Shown here: positions 1-6,308 of the stretch, one piece after another
Numbering within the stretch: position 1 is the stretch's first letter
How the letters are laid out: each line of letters starts with the position of its first letter
Program-made: the position numbers and the translations under genes
Notes under the pieces: model-generated
The model's input: only the letters and a program-made list of their open reading frames with translations
Database searches by the model: none
What the model was told of the DNA's origin: nothing
From: Acidobacteriota bacterium
GTDB lineage: Bacteria > Acidobacteriota > Aminicenantia > Aminicenantales > Aminicenantaceae
Direction: 5' to 3'
Assembly: GCA_030609975.1 (NCBI GenBank)
Contig: JAUWSR010000201.1
Span: 1 to 7,175, forward strand
DNA length: 7,175 nt

Positions 1-314
1 TAACCCTTCTCGCGCAGTTCTTTGATGGCAGCCTGGAGTTGTGGAATCGATGCACTGATATTGGGAAGTTTAATGATATTGGCCTCAGGCGTCAGGACAA
101 GCTCACCAAGAATCTTCAGCCAATCTGGGATTTTTTGGTCCTCGGTGAGATTGTCCGGGAAATTGGCGATGATCCTGCCTGCCAGAGAAATATCTGCCAG
201 ATCAATATCGATGCCTGATCCCTCTGAGTAGGCTTTCAGGATGGGAAGAAACATTTTTGTGGCCAATGCCGGCGCTTCGTCCGTGTTAGTCCAGGTAATC
301 TTTGCTTTTGTCAT
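1..314 (-). CDS. icd: Monomeric-type NADP-dependent isocitrate dehydrogenase, N-terminal part (cut by window edge)
   Basis: Oxidative decarboxylation of isocitrate to 2-oxoglutarate with NADP+, a cytoplasmic step of the TCA cycle. The 104 visible codons follow the monomeric (~740 aa) class rather than the common homodimeric one. Recognised stretches are TDEAPALAT at residues 11-19, the DISLAGRIIANFP block at 41-53, and TPEANIIKLPNISASIPQL at 75-93; the last is a hallmark of the family and contributes to the cofactor/substrate region. The ATG at 314 is preceded by AAGGA with a 6-base gap, and the family's usual N-terminus starts close to here, so the start looks secure. The rest of the gene, including most active-site residues, lies beyond position 1. 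It is read in the same direction as the upstream TRAP operon but is separated by 410 bases and probably has its own promoter. There is no signal peptide. Family assignment is from remembered conserved blocks and is strong. Confidence 0.93.
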   Translation of the reverse strand, partial: MTKAKITWTNTDEAPALATKMFLPILKAYSEGSGIDIDLADISLAGRIIANFPDNLTEDQKIPDWLKILGELVLTPEANIIKLPNISASIPQLQAAIKELREKG

Positions 315-340
315 TTTTAATCCTTATGATTGTTTTATGT

Positions 341-419
341 ATTATAGGAGGATAATTTCGTATCGGTATCCTATCTATTTCAAAAAAAATACGATAAAAG
401 AAAACTTCACAAGAGTCAA
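341..419 (-). promoter_or_regulatory. Putative promoter region for isocitrate dehydrogenase
   Basis: Two candidates on the minus strand. The outer one has TTGACT at 419-414, a 17-base spacer, then TATCGT at 396-391 (5/6 and 4/6 to the sigma-70 consensus). The inner one is a perfect TATAAT at 346-341 without a recognisable -35 box; it would start transcription near 334 and give a leader of about 20 bases that still includes the AAGGA ribosome site at 325-321. A run of eight T (minus strand, 389-382) lies between them. No operator is evident. These are sequence-only guesses. Confidence 0.35.
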
Positions 420-529
420 ATGATTTTAGGGATTTGAACTCCCGAGTGTTCTCTCTCTATCTGTCGAGCTTGAAATGATAATCCTCAGAATTTGTTGGTT
501 GGCCATGGGAAATGCTTGATAACGAATAA

Positions 530-565
530 TTTAAGCACAGATAAGGCCCATATTTTGTGCTTAAA
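530..565. repeat. Perfect 10-base inverted repeat, possible terminator of the TRAP operon
   Basis: The arms TTTAAGCACA (530-539) and TGTGCTTAAA (556-565) are exactly complementary and flank a 16-base loop. It lies about 160 bases downstream of the dctM stop codon and 215 bases upstream of the icd start. On the minus strand the stem is followed by TTATTCG rather than a real U-tract, and only four of ten pairs are G-C, so it is a poor textbook Rho-independent terminator. It could equally be a dyad binding site or a transcript-end stabilising hairpin. Confidence 0.4.
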
Positions 566-666
566 GTGAGTGTTTCTGGGGCAAAAACATAAAACTAAGG
601 GTATAACCTTTCTCAAAAGGCAAAGACTATGGGGTGAAGGTGAGGGTGGACGAAACAGAACCGTTT

Positions 667-726
667 TTAGAGCGAAGAGGTCAGGTTGAACTTTTCCCAA
701 GGATCATTCTGCAGGTCGATGACATC
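667..726 (-). pseudogene. Possible C-terminal scar of a sulfatase-family gene
   Basis: Reading the minus strand from 726 gives 19 residues ending in TAA at 669-667. The core DLQNDPWEKFNL matches the pattern D-L-x-N-D-P-x-E-x-x-N-L found near the C-terminus of alkaline-phosphatase-superfamily sulfatases. The frame is closed just upstream by TAA at 732-730, inside the end of dctM, so the piece cannot be expressed alone. It is in a different frame from dctM, whose own stop is at 727-725, and dctM is already full length. I infer the tail of a lost sulfatase gene whose body was replaced by what is now the transporter operon. The match is short and from memory, so chance cannot be excluded. Confidence 0.4.
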
Positions 727-1990
727 ATCTTAAGATCCTAGGTAACCACAAACTCAAATCAGGAAAATAGGTGATCAGGAGCAGCGCCACCATGAGCAGC
801 GCAATAAAGGGAAGGACAGACCGATACAGCTTGGTAATGGGCTGCTCGAACTTGAGACTGGAGATGAACAGATTGATCCCGACGGGCGGTGTCAAATAGC
901 CGATCTCGAGGTTGGTCAGAACGATAATGCCCAGGTGAATGGGATCCACTCCGAAGGCGGCTGCCAGAGGCGTGATAAGGGGGACCACGACGATAATGGC
1001 TGAAAATATGTCCATCAAGCAGCCCACGATCAGCAAAAAGGCGTTGATCGCCAACAAGAACACAAGCTTGCTCTGGATGTGTTCCTGTATAAATTCCAGG
1101 GTTTTCATGGGGACCTCCTGGTCAACCAGGAAGTTGGTGAAACCCAAGGCGATACCCAGGATGATGAGGATGGCACCCACCAGCAGCATGCTTTCTTTCA
1201 CGATGCCGGATATCTGGGAAGGTTTTATATCGCGATAGACGATCAACTCGATAAACAGCACATAAACAACCGTTAAGGTGGCCGCCTCGGCGACAGTGAC
1301 GAATCCGGTATAAATAGCGGTCAACAGCATAAAGGGAAGAAGCGCTTCCCACTTGGTCTTCCACAAGCTCACCAGAGCTGTCTTTAACCGAAAGGGAGTT
1401 TTCGGGACCTTGAGCCGGCTGCTTTTAAATGCACCATAGCCTGACAGGATCAGGATGAGGATCACGCCCGGGATGATACCGGCCAAGAACAAGCGGTCGA
1501 TGGGAGCTTCCGCCACGATCCCGTATAGGATGAGCGGGAGGCTGGGGGGAAACAACAGGCCCAAACTGCCGGAGGAAGTGATCAGTCCCAGGGAGAATCG
1601 TTCGGAGTAGTTCTTGATGAGGATAGGGAACATCAATCCTCCCAAGGCAACGATGGTCACTCCGGAAGCGCCTGTGAAGGTGGTGAAGAAGGCGCAGGCA
1701 ACCAATACCACGATAGGCAGTCCTCCCGGGATCCAGCCGAACCAGGCCTCTGCCAGTTTGATCAGCCGCTGCGGAGCTTGACTTTCTGCCAGAAGATACC
1801 CGGCAAAGGTAAAGAGCGGGATGGTGATCAGCGTTGGGCTGTTCGTCAAGCGGTTGAGCTCGATAATGATAGCGGTCAGGTCAACGCCGGAGCTTAGAAA
1901 GCCAAAAATGGCCGCAGTGCCGATCAGAACGAACAGGGGGCCACCCAAGAGTGCATACAGCATCAACCCTAGCAGCTTGAGGCCTGTCAT
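725..1990 (-). CDS. dctM: TRAP transporter large permease subunit, DctM family
   Basis: Large membrane subunit of a tripartite ATP-independent periplasmic transporter; it carries substrate across the inner membrane using the sodium or proton gradient. At 421 aa it has the normal family length and is hydrophobic throughout, with about 11-12 membrane segments. The two inverted-repeat signatures are clear: PLFTFAGYLLAES at 58-70, then GGL...FTTFTGASGVTIVALGGLMFPIL about 89-124 and LLFPPSLPLILYG at 145-157; and in the second half a VVPLITPLAAAFGVDPIHLG block followed by NLEIGYLTPPVGINLF. The ATG at 1990-1988 overlaps the dctQ stop in ATGA, indicating translational coupling, and has its own GAGGAG site at 2004-1999. 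It is the last gene of the operon. The C-terminus ends normally, so the sulfatase-like scar next to it does not truncate it. Confidence 0.96.
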   Translation of the reverse strand: MTGLKLLGLMLYALLGGPLFVLIGTAAIFGFLSSGVDLTAIIIELNRLTNSPTLITIPLFTFAGYLLAESQAPQRLIKLAEAWFGWIPGGLPIVVLVACAFFTTFTGASGVTIVALGGLMFPILIKNYSERFSLGLITSSGSLGLLFPPSLPLILYGIVAEAPIDRLFLAGIIPGVILILILSGYGAFKSSRLKVPKTPFRLKTALVSLWKTKWEALLPFMLLTAIYTGFVTVAEAATLTVVYVLFIELIVYRDIKPSQISGIVKESMLLVGAILIILGIALGFTNFLVDQEVPMKTLEFIQEHIQSKLVFLLAINAFLLIVGCLMDIFSAIIVVVPLITPLAAAFGVDPIHLGIIVLTNLEIGYLTPPVGINLFISSLKFEQPITKLYRSVLPFIALLMVALLLITYFPDLSLWLPRILR

Positions 1991-2511
1991 TCCGACTTCT
2001 CCTCATTCACGACAGGTTTTATCGGTTTTTTAGCTTTGTCGCTGCTGAGTTCCTGGATGGTCCTGAGAATAAATCTGAATCCCACCAGGAGAAAACCAAG
2101 AGGTATGATCAGTTTGATACACCAAAGCGGGATGAAAAGGATAAATGGAGTTTCAGAGAGTCGCTCCAGCATAGCGAAATTCCAGCCCGCTCTAGCCAGG
2201 ATGATGCAGACACCCAGAGCTGCCAGGTTTACCACCACATCGCTGATCTTTTTCAGTGTTCGAGGCAGAACTCGTGGCAGGATATCGATCTTCAAGTGGC
2301 GGCCTTCCCGGGTCGCCATCGAGGCTCCCAGAAACGCCAGGCCTAAGGTCAGATGCCGCAGCATGATGTCGCTGGTAATGATTCCTGTTGAAAACAGATT
2401 GCGCAGCAAGATCTGAAGAAATGACAGCGCCACCATCAGGAACAGCATGGCGACAGTCAGGGATTTTTCAATTCCGCTCAGTTTTCGGTCCAGCCAGTTG
2501 ACGGCTTTCAT
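1987..2511 (-). CDS. dctQ: TRAP transporter small permease subunit, DctQ family
   Basis: Small inner-membrane subunit that pairs with DctM and helps it contact the substrate-binding protein. The 174 residues show the expected four hydrophobic segments, at about 18-37, 50-66, 90-108 and 123-150. They also carry the family motif REGRHLKIDIL at 68-78, between the second and third segments, and end in a charged tail (KAKKPIKPVVNEEKSE). The start is five bases after the dctP stop codon. No purine-rich ribosome site is visible in front of the ATG (the bases are CTAACCCCA), so translation probably depends on ribosomes finishing dctP. The stop overlaps the dctM start by four bases. The tight packing supports co-expression as one transporter. 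Confidence 0.93.
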   Translation of the reverse strand: MKAVNWLDRKLSGIEKSLTVAMLFLMVALSFLQILLRNLFSTGIITSDIMLRHLTLGLAFLGASMATREGRHLKIDILPRVLPRTLKKISDVVVNLAALGVCIILARAGWNFAMLERLSETPFILFIPLWCIKLIIPLGFLLVGFRFILRTIQELSSDKAKKPIKPVVNEEKSE

Positions 2512-2516
2512 TGGGG

Positions 2517-3518
2517 TTAGCGGCTGCGGAATTCTTGAGTCAGCCGGATGACCTCGTCCTGGAGCTGCTGAGGATAAAGCCGGCCGGCGAGTTTATTGCG
2601 CACACCTAGCGCGATCTTCTCCCATTCCTGCCGTGTTTCCTCCGAGACAGGGACTAGCTCGATACCATTCTGTTTCAAGGCCTCAACAGCTTTGATATTG
2701 TCTTCCCGGACCTTAAGGGTCAGTTTCCGGTGGTAGTCCTTGGCTATCTCGAGCAGGAGTTTTTGTTCGGCGGGAGCCAGTTTGTCGAATTGTTTCTTGG
2801 TGATGACCGTTGCCCCGATACTCATAGATAGAGGTAGATCCATCATGTATTTTACCCGGCTGAACCACTGCAAAGCCACGCAGGCTAGAGGTGTGGAAGG
2901 AACCGTGTCCAAGACTCCGGTCTGGAGGGAAGGCATAACCTCGGAGATCGAAAGCGGGATAGGATTGATGCCCGCCTCCCTAAACAGGGCCATGGCGATC
3001 TGATCGTCCGTCCAACCCCAGATCCTAGTCCGGCGCAGATCTTCTTTGCTTTGGATCTTGTGCCTGGAGAAGATATAGGCCGGTCCTACATCGGTCCAGC
3101 CCAGGAGAACATAGCCGTTTTTATCAAAGGTCTCTTCCATGCGGGCGTTCAGTTTGTCTCGCACATAGTCCATTTCTTCGTTGCTCTCGAACATAAGCGG
3201 CAGCTGAAAGACCAGGGCTTCTTTTTGGATGAGTGACAGTCCGACTGTGGTCATGGCGCCGCCATGAAGCTGTCCGATCTGCATGCGGCGGACCATATCC
3301 CGTTCATCTCCCAGGACACCTCCGGGATACAGCTTGAACTGTATCTCTCCTTCGCTCTGGGTCTGCACGTCCTTGATCATCATCTGCATGTAATTCACCC
3401 AGGTTGACTCTTGGGGTGCTAAGGTTCCCAGCTTAAAGACGGTTTTTCCCATCAAGGCCGTGCTCAGGATCAGGCACAATATCGTCACGAGGTTGATGAT
3501 TTTAGTTCTTGCTGTCAT
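2517..3518 (-). CDS. dctP: TRAP transporter periplasmic substrate-binding protein, DctP family (TatP-like)
   Basis: Periplasmic receptor that binds the solute and delivers it to DctQM. The 333 residues start with a signal peptide (about 1-24). They continue with the DctP fold: FKLGTLAP at 28-35, the FKLYPGGVLGDERDMVRRMQIGQL block at 61-84, and SISEVMPSLQTGVLDTV at 190-206, which aligns with the family's E-x-x-x-A-L-Q-x-G-x-x-D segment. The start ATG at 3518 has GGAG at 3529-3526, seven bases upstream; the frame stays open 201 bases further into tatT, but that part has no signal sequence or family similarity. At the position of the usual ligand-carboxylate-binding Arg (DLKG-K-I-R-V in most members) the sequence reads DLRRTRIWGW, so Trp167 appears to replace it. 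ALQWFSRVKYMMDLPLSMSIG at 215-235 also resembles receptors paired with TatT. The ligand is unknown; a hydrophobic or non-carboxylate one is inferred. Confidence 0.94.
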   Translation of the reverse strand: MTARTKIINLVTILCLILSTALMGKTVFKLGTLAPQESTWVNYMQMMIKDVQTQSEGEIQFKLYPGGVLGDERDMVRRMQIGQLHGGAMTTVGLSLIQKEALVFQLPLMFESNEEMDYVRDKLNARMEETFDKNGYVLLGWTDVGPAYIFSRHKIQSKEDLRRTRIWGWTDDQIAMALFREAGINPIPLSISEVMPSLQTGVLDTVPSTPLACVALQWFSRVKYMMDLPLSMSIGATVITKKQFDKLAPAEQKLLLEIAKDYHRKLTLKVREDNIKAVEALKQNGIELVPVSEETRQEWEKIALGVRNKLAGRLYPQQLQDEVIRLTQEFRSR

Positions 3519-3558
3519 CTTGGATCTCCGTTCTGCCAGGATACCACGGAGCCCGGCT

Positions 3559-4485
3559 TTATTCAAAAAAAAGGTCGTCGACCCGTTCCAGTAGACGCGC
3601 GGCCCGTCGTTTTGCCAGTTCATTGGCGAGCCTTTGCTCCGGATAAAGATCAGGCGACGCCTCCAGGATCTCGTTGAGGGTCGTCTCGAACAGCTCCCGG
3701 TCTTGGGTTTGGACTGCATAGCCCTTGGCCATCATGAAGCGAGACATCAGGAACTTGCCCCGTGTAAGCTCGATGGCACGCAGCAGATGTTTCTTGGCCC
3801 TGGGAGGATCACCGCCCAGCATCTCCGAGCGAACCCCATAATAGGTTCCAAAAAACAGATGTGGTCCCCCAAAAAAGAACGTTTCATCCAGTTCCAGGAT
3901 CCGCTCCATCATGAGCTCGACCTTGCCCAATTCCGCCAGCCGGGCGGGTTCACTCTGCTGGAGGTTGATGATACTTCCCCAGGAAAATGCCGTCCAAAAG
4001 AGGGCGGGCACAAACTCTCGACCACATTGGCTCAGCTCTGCAGAAAGGCTATCCAAGTCTTTCTTCAGCGCCGCCGGAAAGCTCTTCCGGTATTTCGCCA
4101 TCGCTCGCACCGCGTAGTCTTTCCCACGTCCGTAAAAATTGACAGCGCGCTTGACAATCCTCTCCTTGGTCTCGAAATCGAATTCCGCATCGGCGATTTC
4201 GATTTGTTCCTCAAAAAAACCGAAGGCGTAGCGGGTGAAGCTGCTGGAAGTCAACAGCAGAAGATCTTTGTCATCAGGCGTGACTTCGAGCAAACCCTCC
4301 ATCATCTTGAGATTGCTCAGACTGGCTTGTTCTGCGAATTCGAGATCGCTTTCACGGTCATAGCTGGGTACGGCCTGCAGCATGACGGCAGTGGTCTGCC
4401 TGGCTGCCAGCTTGGTCATACTGCAGCCTGCGGTTAGGACGACCAAAAGCCCGATAAGAGTGAAGGTCCAAAAGGATCTCGACAT
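3559..4485 (-). CDS. tatT: TRAP transporter T-component lipoprotein (TatT family, TPR-like)
   Basis: Predicted lipid-anchored periplasmic protein built of helical repeats. In Treponema pallidum the homologous TatT associates with the TRAP receptor TatP(T), and the pair is proposed to handle hydrophobic ligands. The 308 residues begin with a lipoprotein signal whose lipobox is LTAGC, with Cys21 as the acylation site. The body is almost all helical. ALFWTAFSWGSIINL (161-175), GGPHLFFGTYYG (206-217) and the helix pair PPRAKKHLLRAIELTRGKFLMSRF (about 227-250) are typical of the family. The start at 4485 is chosen over the ATG at 4506 because AAGGAG lies seven bases before it and the lipoprotein signal then begins properly. 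The dctP start follows 40 bases after the stop, so this is the first gene of the operon. A run of eight T at the 3' end encodes Leu-Phe-Phe. A cytoplasmic or unrelated TPR role is unlikely given the neighbours. Confidence 0.9.
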   Translation of the reverse strand: MSRSFWTFTLIGLLVVLTAGCSMTKLAARQTTAVMLQAVPSYDRESDLEFAEQASLSNLKMMEGLLEVTPDDKDLLLLTSSSFTRYAFGFFEEQIEIADAEFDFETKERIVKRAVNFYGRGKDYAVRAMAKYRKSFPAALKKDLDSLSAELSQCGREFVPALFWTAFSWGSIINLQQSEPARLAELGKVELMMERILELDETFFFGGPHLFFGTYYGVRSEMLGGDPPRAKKHLLRAIELTRGKFLMSRFMMAKGYAVQTQDRELFETTLNEILEASPDLYPEQRLANELAKRRAARLLERVDDLFFE

Positions 4486-4492
4486 GTTAACT

Positions 4493-4498
4493 CTCCTT
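4493..4498 (-). promoter_or_regulatory. Ribosome binding site that sets the tatT start
   Basis: AAGGAG on the minus strand at 4498-4493, seven bases before the ATG at 4485-4483, is nearly a perfect anti-16S match. The in-frame ATG at 4506 lies upstream of it and has no comparable site, so the shorter 308-residue protein is preferred. Confidence 0.7.
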
Positions 4499-4659
4499 CT
4501 CCGCATGTTCCCATTTTTCTGCCGCTAAGGTCAAGGGATGGCAAACATTCCTATTTCCATAGCGATTTTTGTTCTGATAGTTTAATGGGATTATATGTTT
4601 ATTCGAGAGATTTTGTTTTTGCTTTCTTTGTCTCACCTGATTTTGTAAAGTGGTGTCCT
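4499..4659. promoter_or_regulatory. Divergent regulatory region between tatT and the hydrolase
   Basis: This short AT-rich stretch must contain the promoters of both divergent units. On the plus strand TTGTTC at 4569-4574 with a 17-base spacer precedes TATATG at 4592-4597, a weak match. On the minus strand there is a perfect TATAAT at 4595-4590 without a good -35 box, and a TTGACC at about 4534-4529 followed by no good -10. No clear operator or riboswitch was seen. Shared control of the two units is possible but not shown. Confidence 0.3.
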
Positions 4660-5430
4660 ATGAGAAAAAAGATCTTTTTTTTAACCAATCAGGGAATCAA
4701 ATTGTGTGGGATCTTATCCGAGCCTTCAAGAGATGCCGGCAGGCTGATGGTTGTGTTGTGTCATGGATTCGGCACCAGCAAGGACAGCCGGACTTACCTC
4801 CGATTGGAGGAGCAGCTTTTTTTAGCCGGGATCTCGACCTTTCGTTTTGACTTTTTTGGCCATGGAGAGAGCGAGGGCCGCTTTGCAGAGATCACTGTCT
4901 CGGAAGCGGTCAATGATGTGCTGGCTGCCATCAACCAAGTAAAAGATGCAGGCTGCCGTCGGATCGGGTTGGTCGGTTCCAGCTTCGGAGGATTGGCTGC
5001 CCTGGTGGCGGCCCCCCAGGTTCCGGACCTTTGTCTGTTGGCGCTTAAATCTCCCGTTTCCGATTATATAAGCAGATTATTCGTGACCAGAGACGGGCAT
5101 GACCTCGAGGCCTGGAAAGAGCAGGGATTTATTCAAATCCCAGACGGAGAAGGGCACCTCACAAAGCTGAACTACAAATTTTACCAAGATGCCGAAAAAG
5201 CCTCAGGCTATACGGCTGCAGATAAGATCACCGCTCCCACTTTGATCGTCCATGGGGACCAGGATGAATCGGTTCCGGTGGAACAGAGCCGGAATCTGGC
5301 GCAGATAATCCCCAACTGTCAGCTTAAAATCTTAAAGGGAGCCGATCACAGATATTCTCAAGATACGGATTTTGAACGGATGTTGAATCTGATTGCGAGT
5401 TTTATTCTAGCCTATGCTCATACCGGTTAG
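4660..5430 (+). CDS. Alpha/beta hydrolase (serine hydrolase, acyl/carboxyl-esterase-like)
   Basis: Soluble serine hydrolase of the alpha/beta fold, probably an esterase or thioesterase; the natural substrate cannot be told. The 256 residues show the full catalytic set. The oxyanion segment is CHGFGTSKD at 34-42 (His35-Gly36). FDFFGHGES at 63-71 is the usual strand-4 loop. The nucleophile elbow GSSFGG at 106-111 gives Ser108. The acid is Asp202 in HGDQDESVP at 198-206, and His230 is in GADHRY. There is no signal peptide, so it is cytoplasmic. I prefer the ATG at 4660 to that at 4585: the extra 25 residues are hydrophobic and unlike the family, and the upstream ATG has no ribosome site, although the site before 4660 (AAAGTGG) is also weak. 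The gene is divergent from the TRAP operon across about 170 bases and convergent with the next gene. Codons 3-8 lie in a 16-base palindrome with a run of eight T. Confidence 0.9.
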   Translation: MRKKIFFLTNQGIKLCGILSEPSRDAGRLMVVLCHGFGTSKDSRTYLRLEEQLFLAGISTFRFDFFGHGESEGRFAEITVSEAVNDVLAAINQVKDAGCRRIGLVGSSFGGLAALVAAPQVPDLCLLALKSPVSDYISRLFVTRDGHDLEAWKEQGFIQIPDGEGHLTKLNYKFYQDAEKASGYTAADKITAPTLIVHGDQDESVPVEQSRNLAQIIPNCQLKILKGADHRYSQDTDFERMLNLIASFILAYAHTG

Positions 5431-5473
5431 AAAAACATTCGGTTTCGATAATAGACGGCGGGATTTCCTGGCA

Positions 5474-6301
5474 TTAATGAAGAACGGAAACTGCGTCGAT
5501 ACCAAAAGTCATGTCCTTCGGAGTATTGCTAATTAGTGTGTATGCCGGACCTGGATTGGAGGGAGGCTGAAAAACGATCCGGATCTTGGTTGTGGAAGAG
5601 ATGTCGCCCAGATCAAATGTTTCGGGGCTGTTCTCGCCGTTGCCTCTTCCCAAAGCAATCCATTGTCCATCCTGATCCAATGCGGACACACCATACCAAA
5701 AACCCTCTACCATGCCTGAGATAACTGCCGTAGAAATTCCCCCTTCTTCTTGCCCGCCAGCTTTAACCGCTTCGGCACCGGATGCCCTGGCGAAGACGGT
5801 AAAGTCGGCTCCTCTGCCGTTTTGAGCGGTCAGGCCAAGTTCCAGCATCCCGGAAAACTTGATTTCTGCGAATTGACCATCAGGCTTTCTGAGCGCCCAT
5901 TCCGGGTTGTCGACAAGTCGGGTTGTGCTCAAGACTTCAGTTGCATATTTCAAACTTCCTCTGCTTGCATCCCTCTGATCGAACTGCGGGCTGCGGGCCG
6001 CACCTCTCTGAACCCGCTGTTGGTCGGCCTTGGACAGCACGACTCGAGGATTTGATGAACTGGAGGAAGAAGTTTGCTGCTGAGGTTGACGTTTAGCGGC
6101 CGGCTGAGTTGTCGTCGTTACACTTGCGGTTTTGTCCGAAGAGCTCAGGTCAGCATTGGTTACGACCTTCGATATTTTTCCCTGGAGTTTGGCACGCCTC
6201 GCCTTTTCTTTTTGGGCCAGTTCATACAGGCTTTGGCCACTCAGAAAGACCAGGCAGAGCAGGCCTAAAAAAAGAGCGGTCGCTATCTTTTTCCATCTCA
6301 T
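5474..6301 (-). CDS. Exported protein with low-complexity linker and C-terminal beta-sandwich-like domain
   Basis: Function not known. The 275 residues start with a signal peptide (about 1-23, probable cleavage near SGQ-SLY). Next is a charged helical stretch, LAQKEKARRAKLQGK at 28-42, ending in VVTNADL, an N-terminal pattern I associate with exported proteins of Aminicenantes and related Acidobacteriota. Residues about 55-100 are a Ser/Thr/Gln-rich linker. From about 118 a beta-rich domain begins: ATEVLSTTRLVDNPEWALRKPDGQFAEI, then YGVSALDQDGQWIALGRG, a FDLGDI motif, and the end FGIDAVSVLH. This order resembles discoidin-like exported beta-sandwiches. It could bind polysaccharide or act in the cell envelope; no catalytic motif is visible. 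The start at 6301 is preferred because AAGGA lies seven bases upstream, while the ATG at 6307 is only one base from it; the promoter position, however, could favour a leaderless message from 6307. The two choices differ by two residues. Confidence 0.85.
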   Translation of the reverse strand: MRWKKIATALFLGLLCLVFLSGQSLYELAQKEKARRAKLQGKISKVVTNADLSSSDKTASVTTTTQPAAKRQPQQQTSSSSSSNPRVVLSKADQQRVQRGAARSPQFDQRDASRGSLKYATEVLSTTRLVDNPEWALRKPDGQFAEIKFSGMLELGLTAQNGRGADFTVFARASGAEAVKAGGQEEGGISTAVISGMVEGFWYGVSALDQDGQWIALGRGNGENSPETFDLGDISSTTKIRIVFQPPSNPGPAYTLISNTPKDMTFGIDAVSVLH

Positions 6302-6308
6302 CTTCATA

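Larger units (their letters stand above)
315..724. other. 410-base AT-rich intergenic region between dctM and icd
   Basis: No convincing complete gene is present. The left part (315-420) holds the ribosome site and putative promoters of isocitrate dehydrogenase. The middle (424-660) is AT-rich and contains the perfect inverted repeat at 530-565. It also has a G-rich stretch around 630-650 (GGGGTGAAGGTGAGGGTGG) preceded by a weak CCTTT/AAAGG hairpin, loosely like worn intergenic repeat DNA. The right edge (667-726) carries a short sulfatase-like peptide scar. A 71-codon minus-strand reading frame at 485-700 has no ribosome site, an unusual composition and no recognisable family, so it is not called. 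Confidence 0.6.

Noticed and set aside
428..446. tRNA T-arm-like string (minus strand GGGAGTTCAAATCCC)
   Set aside because: The stem does not pair properly in tRNA register, and no acceptor stem, anticodon arm or D arm could be found at the right distance, so neither a tRNA nor an attachment-site remnant can be supported.
630..650. G-rich stretch considered as a known intergenic repeat or CRISPR fragment
   Set aside because: Only one imperfect copy, no spacer-repeat periodicity, and the neighbouring hairpin is too weak to call.
485..700. 71-codon minus-strand reading frame between dctM and icd
   Set aside because: No ribosome site, low-complexity Pro/Ser/Leu composition, no recognised family, and it crosses both the inverted repeat and the sulfatase-like scar in another frame.
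939..1364. Several 65-99 codon frames overlapping dctM on both strands
   Set aside because: Shadows of the dctM coding sequence, without motifs or ribosome sites.
3519..3719. 67-codon N-terminal extension of dctP running into tatT
   Set aside because: The signal peptide and ribosome site fit the ATG at 3518; the extension is a Arg/Ser-rich out-of-frame reading of the tatT 3' end.
3634..4437. 267-codon plus-strand frame antisense to tatT
   Set aside because: It mirrors a strongly supported gene, has His/Gln/Leu-rich composition typical of antisense frames and no recognisable motif.
4585..4659. 25-residue longer start for the alpha/beta hydrolase
   Set aside because: No ribosome site before 4585, and the added residues are unlike the family; the ATG at 4660 fits the usual N-terminus.
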